From: BRH-c25 sp012519325
GTDB taxonomy: Bacteria > Bacillota > Clostridia > Lutisporales > Lutisporaceae
Assembly: GCA_050950645.1 (NCBI GenBank)
Contig: JBMNHZ010000015.1
Location: 1-45,525, forward strand
Direction of reading: 5' to 3'
DNA: 45,525 nt
The notes under the pieces were generated by a model, which was not told the DNA's origin, did not search any database, and saw only the letters and a program-made list of their open reading frames with translations. The number at the start of each line of letters is the position of its first letter. Position 1 is the first letter of the stretch. Of this stretch, positions 25,209-33,934 are shown one piece after another. The translations under genes were made by a program, and so were the position numbers.

Positions 25209-27212
25209 TTGGGTATAGATAAACTGGAAAAAAGAGTTGACGAACTTATTAACCTGATAAACAAACACAATTACAATTACTATGTTCTTGACAAGCCGGA
25301 AATCAGTGATTACGAATATGATTTGCTCATGAAAGAGCTTACGGAGCTGGAAAAAACGTTTCCCGCACTAAAGCGGACTGATTCTCCTACACAGAGAGTT
25401 GGGGGCGAGGTTCTTAAGGGGTTTTCGGAGGTTGTGCACAAAACCCCGAAGCTGAGCCTGAGCAACGTATTTGATGAGAGCGACATAAGAGATTTTGACT
25501 ACAGGGTAAGAAAAGCCGTAGGTGATGATGTTGAATATGTTGTTGAATTAAAGATAGACGGACTCACAGTTGTGCTGAATTATGAGGAAGGCCGCTTTGT
25601 ACTGGGAGCAACAAGGGGAGACGGTATAAAGGGGGAGGACATTACTGCAAATCTGAAAACAATAAAATCCATACCCCTGTTTCTTGATGAGGAGGTCAGT
25701 TTGGAAGTCAGGGGAGAGGTTTTCATGTCCAGGAAAGCCTTTGAGGAGTTGAATGCAAAGCGTGAGGAGCAGGAGGAGCCTTTGTTCGCAAACCCCAGAA
25801 ATGCCTCGGCGGGTTCCCTGAGGCAGTTGGATACCAGAATAACTGCAGGAAGGCCCCTGGATATATTTATATTCAATCTTGAGAGCATAGAGGGAAAGGG
25901 TTTTGATACTCATGCGGAAACCCTGGAATACCTTAAGGAATTGGGCTTCAAGGTAAGTCCGTTCATCAGCGTACACAAGAGCAGCGAGGAAATAATAGAA
26001 AAATGCAAATACTGGGTCGACAAGAGAGGAGAACTGCCCTTTGAAATTGACGGCCTTGTGATAAAGGTTAACAGCCTTGAGCAAAGAGAAGCTATGGGGC
26101 ATACAACAAAATCCCCCAGGTGGGCTACGGCGTACAAATTTCCTCCCGAGACCAAAAAGACAAAGGTTAAGGATATTGTAGTGCAGGTTGGAAGAACAGG
26201 AGTCTTAACTCCTACTGCGGAGCTTGAGCCTGTAAGGCTTGCAGGGTCTGTTATCGGCAGGGCAACTCTTCATAATGAGGATTACATAAAGGAAAAGGAT
26301 ATAAGGATTGGTGATACTGTAATTATCAAAAAAGCCGGAGATGTTATTCCGGAGGTTGTGGAAGTAGTCACGGAGGACAGGGATGGATCGCAAAGGCCCT
26401 TTGAAATGCCGAAGAAATGCCCTGTTTGCATGTCGGACACCATCAGGGAGCCGGGAGAAGCCGTGACAAAGTGTACCAATGCTTCATGCCCTGCCCAGCT
26501 TAAGAGGGCATTATTCCATTTTGTATCAAGAGATGCAATGAATATAGAAGGGTTCGGGCCTCAGATAATGACCATGATGATGGATAAAGGCTTTATAAAG
26601 GATGCGGCTGATATATACCTGTTAAAGAATCACAGGGATGAGCTTGTAGGGATAGAGAGAATGGGGGAAAAATCGGTACAAAATCTTCTGGATGCAATTG
26701 AGGCTTCCAAGTTAAACCCGCTGAACAGGCTTATTTTTGCTCTCGGAATAAGGATGATAGGACAAAGGGCATCACAGGTCCTGGCAAATGAATTTGAAGA
26801 TATAGACGCATTATTTGATGCGGATTATGACAGACTGATCGGAATACCTGAAATAGGGGATAAAATGGCCGAAAGCATAATAACATTTTTTAAACAGGAG
26901 CAGAATATTCTATTAATCAGAAAGCTTCAGGAATGTGGTGTAAATACAAAGGGCACAAAAAAAGAAATAAGGGAGAATGAACATTTCAATGGCAAGACCT
27001 TTGTACTCACAGGGGCGCTTCAAAACTTTACCCGGGAACAAGCGAAGGAAATAATAGAAAGCTTTGGAGGAAAAGTATCAGGAAGTGTAAGTAAAAAGAC
27101 AGATTATGTACTGGCGGGTGCCGATGCGGGTTCAAAGCTTGTAAAGGCAAATGAGCTGGGAGTAGCTGTTATTGATGAGGATACCTTCAGAACCTGGGCA
27201 GAAATTTCATAG
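25209..27212 (+). CDS. ligA: NAD-dependent DNA ligase
   Basis: Seals nicks during replication and repair using NAD. Order: Ia domain with HNYNYYVLDKPEISDYEYD, adenylation domain with nucleophile Lys115 in ELKIDGL, GATRGDGIKGEDITANLKTI, OB fold, Cys4 zinc finger (CPVCMSDTIRE ... CTNASCPAQ), helix-hairpin-helix repeats (IERMGEKSVQNLLDAIE; IPEIGDKMAESI) and a C-terminal BRCT domain (GKTFVLTGALQNFTREQAKE). 667 residues, normal. The TTG at 25209 is the better start because GGGGAGGA lies about nine bases upstream, whereas a TTG at 25191 precedes that site. Confidence 0.95.
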   Translation: MGIDKLEKRVDELINLINKHNYNYYVLDKPEISDYEYDLLMKELTELEKTFPALKRTDSPTQRVGGEVLKGFSEVVHKTPKLSLSNVFDESDIRDFDYRVRKAVGDDVEYVVELKIDGLTVVLNYEEGRFVLGATRGDGIKGEDITANLKTIKSIPLFLDEEVSLEVRGEVFMSRKAFEELNAKREEQEEPLFANPRNASAGSLRQLDTRITAGRPLDIFIFNLESIEGKGFDTHAETLEYLKELGFKVSPFISVHKSSEEIIEKCKYWVDKRGELPFEIDGLVIKVNSLEQREAMGHTTKSPRWATAYKFPPETKKTKVKDIVVQVGRTGVLTPTAELEPVRLAGSVIGRATLHNEDYIKEKDIRIGDTVIIKKAGDVIPEVVEVVTEDRDGSQRPFEMPKKCPVCMSDTIREPGEAVTKCTNASCPAQLKRALFHFVSRDAMNIEGFGPQIMTMMMDKGFIKDAADIYLLKNHRDELVGIERMGEKSVQNLLDAIEASKLNPLNRLIFALGIRMIGQRASQVLANEFEDIDALFDADYDRLIGIPEIGDKMAESIITFFKQEQNILLIRKLQECGVNTKGTKKEIRENEHFNGKTFVLTGALQNFTREQAKEIIESFGGKVSGSVSKKTDYVLAGADAGSKLVKANELGVAVIDEDTFRTWAEIS

Positions 27213-27561
27213 AAAAATCAATAAAATTTCACAAAGAATTCACAAACCTTTGGTATAGTATAAGTCAAGATGGATATTAAATATATTGATTAGCATGCAT
27301 TTAACAGTATATCTTGCATCAGCATAATAAAGGCATTGATTCAGCCCGGCTGGACCGCAGCAGTGTATAAAGCCGGGCTGCAAAGATTAGCATGATATTA
27401 GATTACTATTGAATTTGTCGTGCTATTTTTTTATAACTTATTCTGTAATATTTTGATAAAATATCCTTAGATTGTAAATACATTTAAAATTGAATAAATA
27501 CTTTTATCAGGTGAAAAAAATTTAATAATCACCTGAAATTAAAATAAGGGGGAATGGGTTA
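27213..27561. other. Intergenic region before oppA with a long-armed inverted repeat
   Basis: About 350 bases without a gene. CAGCCCGGCT (27342-27351) pairs perfectly with AGCCGGGCTG (27371-27380) across a 19-base loop. It has no following T run, so it is not a standard terminator. The remainder is AT-rich, and the oppA promoter must lie here, but I see no convincing -35/-10 pair and no riboswitch I can name. Confidence 0.55.
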
Positions 27562-29208
27562 ATGAAAAAGTATTTAGTTTTGGTGTTGGCAATGTTGATG
27601 GTTCTGAGTTTTGCACTATCAGCATGCGTACCGAAAGCTCCCGGAGAAACTCCCGGGGAAGCAACTCCTGCACTTGGTGCAGAACCCAAGATATTGAGGA
27701 CAAATAATGCTTTTGAGCCGGGCTCCTTGGATCCTGCACTGGCACAAGGGACCCATGATTCATGGGTATTGGACCATACCTTTGAGGGTCTCACCAAGAA
27801 AGATGTAGACGGAAAGATAGTAATGGGTATGGCAAAAGAGTATAAGCTGGCTGATGACGATGTTACTTATACCTTTATACTGCGTGACGATATTAAATGG
27901 TCCAATGGTGATCCTGTAACGGCATATGACTTTGAGTTTGCATGGAAACGCGCTTTGGATAAGGATCTGGCATCAGATTATGCATACCAGCTGTATTATC
28001 TCAAAGGCGGTGAAGCGTACAATACAGGTACCGGTTCTGTTGATGATGTTGGTGTAAAGGCCATTGACGAAAAAACCTTGGAAGTTGTTCTTGAGTCACC
28101 TACCGCTTACTTCCTAGAGCTGACTTCCTTCTATACCTACTATCCGGTTAACAAGAAGGTTGTTGAAGCAAATCCTGATTGGGCAAAAAATGCCGATACT
28201 CATGTATCCAACGGACCCTTTAAAATGACAGGATGGGAGCATAATGCCACAATAACACTGGCTAAGAACGACAATTACTATAATTCATCAGCTGTTAAAC
28301 TGGATGGTATAGAGTTTACTATACTGAACGACGAAAATACGGCCTGGCAGAAATACCTGGGCGGCGAATACGACTTCCTGACTCCGCTTCCCCAGGCGGT
28401 TGTAGCACAGCTGAAGAATGAAGGCAATCCGGAGCTGGTAATAGGCGGAGAACTTTCAGTGTATTATTATAATCTCTACAATAAGATGGAGCCTTTCAAT
28501 AATGCGAAAATTAGAAAAGCCCTTGCACTTACTCTGGACAGACAGACTATCTGCGATAAGATAGCTCAGGGCGGCCAGCTTCCGGCAGAGGGTGTTGTTC
28601 CCTTCGGAATGCTGGATGAAAACGGCAAGGAGTACAGGGATGGCGTCGGCAAGCTGGTCGAATATAATGTAGAAGAGGGTAAGAGGCTGTTTGCTGAAGG
28701 CTTGGCTGAAACAGGCTTCAAGGTTGAGGATTTCAGTAAGTTCTCAATTCTTTACAATACTTTGGAAGCCCACAAGATAATAGCCCAGGCAGCACAGGAA
28801 ATGTGGAGGACCAATCTGGGTATAGAGCTGCAGCTTGAAAATGTTGATTTCCAGGTTAAGCTTGACAGGGAAAAAGCCGGAGATTACCAAATCTCCCGTG
28901 CCGGTTGGATAGGCGACTATATTGACCCGATGACTTTCATTGATTTGTGGGTATCGGATGGCCCCTTCAATGATGCAAAATTTAACAATCCGGAATATGA
29001 CAGATTGGTAAAGGAAGCAAAAGCAACTACAGACCAGAAGGTTCGTATGGAGAATATGCGTAAGGCGGAAAAGATACTGATGGAAGCAATGCCTGTGGTA
29101 CCGGTATACTTCTATACACAGCCCTATGCTCAGAAGCCTTATGTAACCGGAGTATTCAAGCCTTTAAACAGATATCCTTACTTTATATATGCTGATATGA
29201 ACAAATAA
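27562..29208 (+). CDS. oppA: Oligopeptide ABC transporter, substrate-binding lipoprotein
   Basis: A 548-residue extracellular binding protein of the SBP_bac_5 (OppA) family. It has a lipoprotein signal with lipobox LSAC and the modified Cys at residue 22. Family signatures are EPGSLDPALAQGTHDSWVLD, YTFILRDDIKWSNGDPVTAY with FEFAWKRALD, and near the C-terminus AEKILMEAMPVVPVYFY. AGGGGG precedes ATG 27562. First gene of a full opp operon. It captures peptides outside the cell for uptake as a nutrient or signal. Peptide preference cannot be read from the sequence. Confidence 0.94.
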   Translation: MKKYLVLVLAMLMVLSFALSACVPKAPGETPGEATPALGAEPKILRTNNAFEPGSLDPALAQGTHDSWVLDHTFEGLTKKDVDGKIVMGMAKEYKLADDDVTYTFILRDDIKWSNGDPVTAYDFEFAWKRALDKDLASDYAYQLYYLKGGEAYNTGTGSVDDVGVKAIDEKTLEVVLESPTAYFLELTSFYTYYPVNKKVVEANPDWAKNADTHVSNGPFKMTGWEHNATITLAKNDNYYNSSAVKLDGIEFTILNDENTAWQKYLGGEYDFLTPLPQAVVAQLKNEGNPELVIGGELSVYYYNLYNKMEPFNNAKIRKALALTLDRQTICDKIAQGGQLPAEGVVPFGMLDENGKEYRDGVGKLVEYNVEEGKRLFAEGLAETGFKVEDFSKFSILYNTLEAHKIIAQAAQEMWRTNLGIELQLENVDFQVKLDREKAGDYQISRAGWIGDYIDPMTFIDLWVSDGPFNDAKFNNPEYDRLVKEAKATTDQKVRMENMRKAEKILMEAMPVVPVYFYTQPYAQKPYVTGVFKPLNRYPYFIYADMNK

Positions 29209-29231
29209 TTATTCGGACACCTATTGAGAAG

Positions 29232-29262
29232 ATCGGAGGGCTGTGCATATACAGCCCCCGAT
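29232..29262 (+). other. Stem-loop between oppA and oppB
   Basis: A 12-bp stem with one bulged A (outer ATCGG/CCGAT, inner GGGCTGT/ACAGCCC, loop GCATAT) lies in the 83-base gap after oppA. There is no proper T tract. Such hairpins after a binding-protein gene usually stabilise the upstream mRNA and lower expression of the permease genes. Confidence 0.65.
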
Positions 29263-29291
29263 ATTCTTTATAAGAGGCAAGGAGGTAGAAT

Positions 29292-30221
29292 ATGAAAAAA
29301 TATCTGTTGAAAAGAGTGGCAATGGCTATAGTTACAATATGGGCTGTTATTACCATTACGTTTATATTGATGCATTCTGTTCCCGGGGACCCATTCAGGC
29401 AGGAAAGCAAAATGCCTAAGGTAGTATATGAGAATCTTCTTAGAAAATACGGCCTGGACAGGCCATTAAGCGAGCAATATATTATATATCTGGGGAAAAT
29501 CATCAGGGGTGATTTCGGTGACTCTATGAAATCAAGAGTCGAAACAGTAAATGATATGATAAGAAGGGGATTTCCGGTATCGGCCTTCATAGGCCTTGAG
29601 GCTTTATTAATAGCTATTATATTCGGACCGGCCTTGGGGGCAATTGCTGCCTTGAATCAAAATAAGTGGCCGGATTATATATCAATGATAATTGCGATTA
29701 TAGGGGTTTCCGTACCAAGCTTTATTATGGGCACGGTATTCATACAATTTCTTGCAAGAAATATATCATGGCTCCCTATTGGGGGATGGGGAAGCTTTGC
29801 ACACTCGATTCTGCCATCCCTGGCATTGGCACTTATGCCCCTGGCACAGCTTGCAAGGTATATGCGCTCCAGCATGCTGGAGGTTTTGGGCCAGGATTAT
29901 ATAAAGACTGCCAAGTCCAAAGGGATATCCAATGCAACGGTTGTCCTGAGGCATGCTGTCAGAAATGCCATACTGCCTGTTGTCTCCATTTTGGGTACGG
30001 TGGCAACCAATCTTATTGCGGGAAGCTTCGTTATTGAAAAGATTTTTGGTATTCCCGGCCTTGGGATGTTCTTTATTACTTCCATAAATAACAGGGATTA
30101 TCCTCTAATCATGGGAACTACAATCTTTTACGCTATTATTTTAGTTGTTATGTTGCTGATTGTGGATATTGCCTATATGCTTATTGATCCAAGAATAAAG
30201 CTTACTAAGGAGGGACGATGA
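29292..30221 (+). CDS. oppB: Oligopeptide ABC transporter permease
   Basis: A 309-residue inner-membrane subunit with about six membrane spans. The N-terminus is typical of OppB/DppB (MKKYLLKRVAMAIVTIWAVI, then HSVPGDPFRQ). The EAA loop that contacts the ATPases is visible as YIKTAKSKGISNATVVLRHA, followed by NAILPVVSILG and the FVIEKIFGIPGLG region. GGAGGT precedes ATG 29292. It overlaps oppC by four bases. Confidence 0.93.
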   Translation: MKKYLLKRVAMAIVTIWAVITITFILMHSVPGDPFRQESKMPKVVYENLLRKYGLDRPLSEQYIIYLGKIIRGDFGDSMKSRVETVNDMIRRGFPVSAFIGLEALLIAIIFGPALGAIAALNQNKWPDYISMIIAIIGVSVPSFIMGTVFIQFLARNISWLPIGGWGSFAHSILPSLALALMPLAQLARYMRSSMLEVLGQDYIKTAKSKGISNATVVLRHAVRNAILPVVSILGTVATNLIAGSFVIEKIFGIPGLGMFFITSINNRDYPLIMGTTIFYAIILVVMLLIVDIAYMLIDPRIKLTKEGR

Positions 30222-31165
30222 TGAAGGCAGGCTTTGATATTTCACCTGAACTATTCGATGCTGCAGCTAAAGAAGACAAGAATGCTGAAAAAATTCGTCG
30301 TCCCAGTATAAGATACTGGCCTGATGTGTGGCGCAGGCTGAAAATGAATAAATTAGCCATGACCGGGCTGCTGTTGATATGCATTCTTGGTGTTATGTCC
30401 TTTGTAGGGACTAAGTTAAATGGATTTACGTATTTTGAGCAAAATTACAGCCTGATAAATTCCCACCCCGACAGTGTTCATTGGTTTGGAACGGATGAAC
30501 TGGGCAGGGACTTGTTTACAAGAACCTGGTTCGGGGTAAGATACTCTCTGTTTATTGGAATTATGGCTGCATTTATTGATTTCTTTATTGGAGTTTTATA
30601 CGGCGGTATCGCAGGTATTTCAGGCAGAAGAATAGATTCTGTTATGATGCGTATAGCAGAAGTAATATACAGCATCCCATATCTGTTGGTTGTGATTCTT
30701 ATTTCAGTAGTGTTTTCTCAAGCCGGTCAGGGAAGCTCAATGTTTGTTCTGATTTTTTCACTGTCTCTGACTAGCTGGGTACCCATGGCCATATTGGTTC
30801 GGGGACAAGTGCTTCAATTAAAGGAAAGCGAATATTCGCTGGCATCCGAATCCCTTGGAGCCGACAAGGGTTGGATATTGAAAAAGCATATAATACCCAA
30901 TACACTTGGACCGATATTGGTTAATGTAACTTTGGAAATCCCCAGGGCTATTTTTGCAGAAGCTACCTTGGGTTTTATAGGTCTTGGACTTCAAGCCCCG
31001 AAATCCAGCTTGGGAACCTTGGCTAACAGCGGGCTGGCAGGCCTTCCGGTAGGGAACTCGTATCAGTTGTTTATACCGGCAATATTTATTTCCCTTATTA
31101 TGTTTGCATTTAACGTATTGGGAGACGGACTTCGTGATGCTTTAGACCCAAGGCTGCGAAAATAG
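30218..31165 (+). CDS. oppC: Oligopeptide ABC transporter permease
   Basis: A 315-residue second permease subunit. It has a longer cytoplasmic N-terminus than OppB and then LKMNKLAMTGLLLICILGVM. HWFGTDELGRDLFTRTWFG is the DppC/OppC hallmark, and the EAA loop reads SLASESLGADKGWILKKHII. Two consecutive ATG codons overlap the oppB stop (30218 and 30221), and either may be used; AAGGAGG precedes them. Confidence 0.93.
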   Translation: MMKAGFDISPELFDAAAKEDKNAEKIRRPSIRYWPDVWRRLKMNKLAMTGLLLICILGVMSFVGTKLNGFTYFEQNYSLINSHPDSVHWFGTDELGRDLFTRTWFGVRYSLFIGIMAAFIDFFIGVLYGGIAGISGRRIDSVMMRIAEVIYSIPYLLVVILISVVFSQAGQGSSMFVLIFSLSLTSWVPMAILVRGQVLQLKESEYSLASESLGADKGWILKKHIIPNTLGPILVNVTLEIPRAIFAEATLGFIGLGLQAPKSSLGTLANSGLAGLPVGNSYQLFIPAIFISLIMFAFNVLGDGLRDALDPRLRK

Positions 31166-31179
31166 AGAGAGGTGAGAAC

Positions 31180-32190
31180 ATGGAAAATGTATTGGAAGTA
31201 AAAAATCTTCAGATATCCTTCAAAACCTTTTTTGGTGAAGTTGAAGCTGTCAGGGGTATCACCTTCAGCGTCGGCAAGAAAGAGACCGTAGCCATAGTTG
31301 GAGAGTCAGGCTGCGGGAAGTCGGTTACTGCCGGCGGGATAATGCAGCTTCTTCCTATGCCTCCGGCATTTTTCAAGGGAGGAGAAATATTATTCAACGG
31401 AGAAAATCTTTTGGAGAAATCAGAGAAGCAAATGCAGGGAATAAGGGGAAATAAAATATCCATGGTCTTTCAGGACCCTATGACCTCTTTGAACCCTACA
31501 ATGAAAATAGGATATCAGATAGTTGAAGGCTTAATGAAGCATAATAAGATGAGCAGAGAGGCTGCTATAAAAAAATCTGTTGAAATGCTTGAATTGGTAG
31601 CAGTTCCTCAACCGGAAAAAAGAATAAACCAATATCCTCATGAGTTTTCCGGAGGTATGCGCCAGAGAGTAATGATTGCATTGGCTATGGCCTGCAATCC
31701 TCAATTGCTGATTGCGGATGAACCAACCACGGCTTTGGATGTTACGGTTCAGGCACAGATACTGGAGCTGATGAAGAAGCTTCAGAATCAGCTGGGGATG
31801 TCAATAATCCTTATAACTCACGATTTGGGTATAGTAGCCGATATGAGCGACAGGGTTGTTGTAATGTATGCAGGACAAATATTGGAGGTAGGCTTGACTC
31901 ATGAAATATTTGCGTCGCCAAAACATCCCTATACAAGAAAATTATTGGCTTCCGTACCTCGTTTGGATATGAACAGGGAAGAACGACTTCATTCAATAGA
32001 GGGAACACCACCGGACCTGTATGCTCCGCCTAAGGGCTGCTCCTTTTATGACCGCTGCAGTGAAGCCATGAAGATATGCAAAGATAATATGCCTGGCTTT
32101 GATGAGCGCAGTAGGACCCATCAAAGCCGCTGCTGGTTGAACCATCCCATGGCGCAGAAGAGAAATTCAATGAATGGGAGGGGAATATGA
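31180..32190 (+). CDS. oppD: Oligopeptide ABC transporter ATP-binding protein
   Basis: A 336-residue ATPase with Walker A GESGCGKS, Q-loop VFQDPMTSLNP, signature FSGGMRQRV, Walker B LLIADEPTTALD and H-loop LITHDLG. The C-terminal Opp extension has cysteines (GCSFYDRCSEAMKICKDN, then RCWLN) of the kind that hold a 4Fe-4S cluster in many family members. It pairs with OppF to drive peptide uptake and overlaps oppF by four bases. Confidence 0.94.
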   Translation: MENVLEVKNLQISFKTFFGEVEAVRGITFSVGKKETVAIVGESGCGKSVTAGGIMQLLPMPPAFFKGGEILFNGENLLEKSEKQMQGIRGNKISMVFQDPMTSLNPTMKIGYQIVEGLMKHNKMSREAAIKKSVEMLELVAVPQPEKRINQYPHEFSGGMRQRVMIALAMACNPQLLIADEPTTALDVTVQAQILELMKKLQNQLGMSIILITHDLGIVADMSDRVVVMYAGQILEVGLTHEIFASPKHPYTRKLLASVPRLDMNREERLHSIEGTPPDLYAPPKGCSFYDRCSEAMKICKDNMPGFDERSRTHQSRCWLNHPMAQKRNSMNGRGI

Positions 32191-33143
32191 TGGCAGAACC
32201 TTTAATTTCTGCAAGAAACATAAAAAAGTATTTTGATGTTGCAGGCGGAAAGCTTAAGGCCGTTGACGGGATAAGCTTCGACATATATCCCAAAGAGACC
32301 TTTGGATTGGTCGGAGAGTCAGGCTGCGGGAAATCAACAGCCGGCAGGACTATAGTGCGCCTATACGAGCCGACTGGCGGAGAGCTTATTTTTAACGGTA
32401 TAAACATATTTAAGCTTTCAAGAAAGGAAATGCAAGAGGCCAGAAGGGATTTCCAGATGATATTCCAGGACCCTTATGCTTCCCTTAATCCGAGAATGAC
32501 TGTAGAGGATATTGTGGCGGAGCCTCTTGATATACATCATGCCTACAAGAACAAGTCGGAGCGTTCCGACAGGGTCATTGAGCTTTTAAGATTAGTAGGG
32601 TTGAATGAGGAGCATGCCATGCGTTTCCCTCATGAGTTTTCCGGGGGACAGCGGCAGAGAATAGGTATAGCAAGGGCGTTAGCCTTAAAACCGAAATTCA
32701 TTATATGCGACGAGCCTATTTCAGCTCTGGACGTTTCAATACAAGCTCAGGTGGTCAACCTGCTGAAGGAACTGCAGGAGGAGCTGGGACTGACCTATAT
32801 GTTCATAGCCCATGATTTGTCCATGGTAAGATATATATCTGACAGAGTGGGAGTTATGTATCTGGGACATCTGATGGAGCTCGCAAAGTCGGATGAGCTT
32901 TACTCAAATCCTGTTCACCCATACACCAGGGCTTTGCTGTCGGCTATTCCCATACCTAATCCGGATATACAAAGAAACAGGAAAAGAATAATGCTGGAGG
33001 GAGACGTACCAAGTCCGATAAACCCCAGGGAAGGATGCACATTTGTTGACAGGTGCCAATATGCTGTGGAAAGGTGCAGGCAGGAAACACCTTTATTTGA
33101 AGAGAAGTCGGCAGAACATTTTGTAGCATGCCATATTGTATAA
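32187..33143 (+). CDS. oppF: Oligopeptide ABC transporter ATP-binding protein
   Basis: A 318-residue partner of OppD. Walker A is GESGCGKS, Q-loop IFQDPYASLNPRM, signature FSGGQRQRI, Walker B FIICDEPISALD and H-loop FIAHDLS. The C-terminal extension GCTFVDRCQYAVERCRQE keeps the Opp-type cysteines. The start lies at the oppD stop (two ATG codons, 32187 and 32190). Last gene of the opp operon, followed by a palindrome acting as terminator. Confidence 0.94.
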   Translation: MMAEPLISARNIKKYFDVAGGKLKAVDGISFDIYPKETFGLVGESGCGKSTAGRTIVRLYEPTGGELIFNGINIFKLSRKEMQEARRDFQMIFQDPYASLNPRMTVEDIVAEPLDIHHAYKNKSERSDRVIELLRLVGLNEEHAMRFPHEFSGGQRQRIGIARALALKPKFIICDEPISALDVSIQAQVVNLLKELQEELGLTYMFIAHDLSMVRYISDRVGVMYLGHLMELAKSDELYSNPVHPYTRALLSAIPIPNPDIQRNRKRIMLEGDVPSPINPREGCTFVDRCQYAVERCRQETPLFEEKSAEHFVACHIV

Positions 33144-33159
33144 GTATAATCCTGTTACG

Positions 33160-33191
33160 GCGCTGTTGAATATCCGGATATTCAACAGCGC
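33160..33191 (+). terminator. Palindromic terminator after oppF
   Basis: GCGCTGTTGAATATCC (33160-33175) is followed directly by its perfect inverse (33176-33191), a 32-base palindrome without a separate loop. Only ATTATTATT follows, so termination would rest on the long stem. It could also be a protein-binding site. Confidence 0.6.
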
Positions 33192-33265
33192 ATTATTATT
33201 GCTTTGCTCATGTTTTTTAAAAATCTGCAAAAACTAACATTGACTATTGATAAGAGGAGGATATC

Positions 33266-33934
33266 ATGACTCTGGAGGATTACCTGGAAAATGGCTATGT
33301 TTATCATGTAGTGAATATTAATGATTTAAAAAGGACCTTGCAGCATGGCATCAGATATGATGATAAAAATACCTATGTTAGCAAGTATACTGACTTCCAC
33401 AGCTTTTTCGACCGATACAAGCCAAAAAAAATTCCGGACTGGGTAGAAAGAAAAAAGGCCATATTTGCCAGTATCGGCTTCAAGGAGGGGCATAAGTGGC
33501 ATTCCCACAGCGCCATACTCAGGGTAAGGGTACTTAAGAGCAGATGCTGGATATGCAATGAGAACCTGGCAAATTTCATATATGAACCTTTTATTCTTCA
33601 GAATCTGGACGGATTCGAACGCACGAAAGAATACATGGGTATTAACGGAAGACTATTTGCGGAGGAGTACTGGCAGAATTCCCTGAGTTATAATGAAAAT
33701 CTGATTAAAAGGTATGACAAAAGGGAAGGCTACGATGCGGAAGTATTGATAATGCATTCCATACCTCCCCAGAATATTGAATGCCTCTATATAGTATCAG
33801 ACCATCAAATAATGAGCTATCAGGACTGGAAGGAGTATTTCACACCGGGAAGCTCCCTTAACGAATTTCAATACAGAAGATATTTGCAGCCCGATAATAT
33901 GTCTTCGGCCTGGAATACCCCCGGCTCACAGTGA
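33266..33934 (+). CDS. Hypothetical protein with an N-terminal YHVV motif
   Basis: A 222-residue soluble protein that I do not recognise with certainty. The N-terminus (GYVYHVVNINDLKRTLQHGI) resembles the YH-x-hydrophobic...L...GI opening of ADP-ribosyltransferase-fold proteins such as DarT/DUF4433, with further conserved-looking blocks PDWVERKKAIFASIGF, SRCWICNENLAN and GYDAEVLIMHSIPP. Homologues probably exist in other Clostridia, but I cannot confirm that here. AGGAGG precedes ATG 33266. The last 67 bases overlap the convergent gene at 33868. Any enzymatic role is inference from one motif. Confidence 0.7.
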   Translation: MTLEDYLENGYVYHVVNINDLKRTLQHGIRYDDKNTYVSKYTDFHSFFDRYKPKKIPDWVERKKAIFASIGFKEGHKWHSHSAILRVRVLKSRCWICNENLANFIYEPFILQNLDGFERTKEYMGINGRLFAEEYWQNSLSYNENLIKRYDKREGYDAEVLIMHSIPPQNIECLYIVSDHQIMSYQDWKEYFTPGSSLNEFQYRRYLQPDNMSSAWNTPGSQ

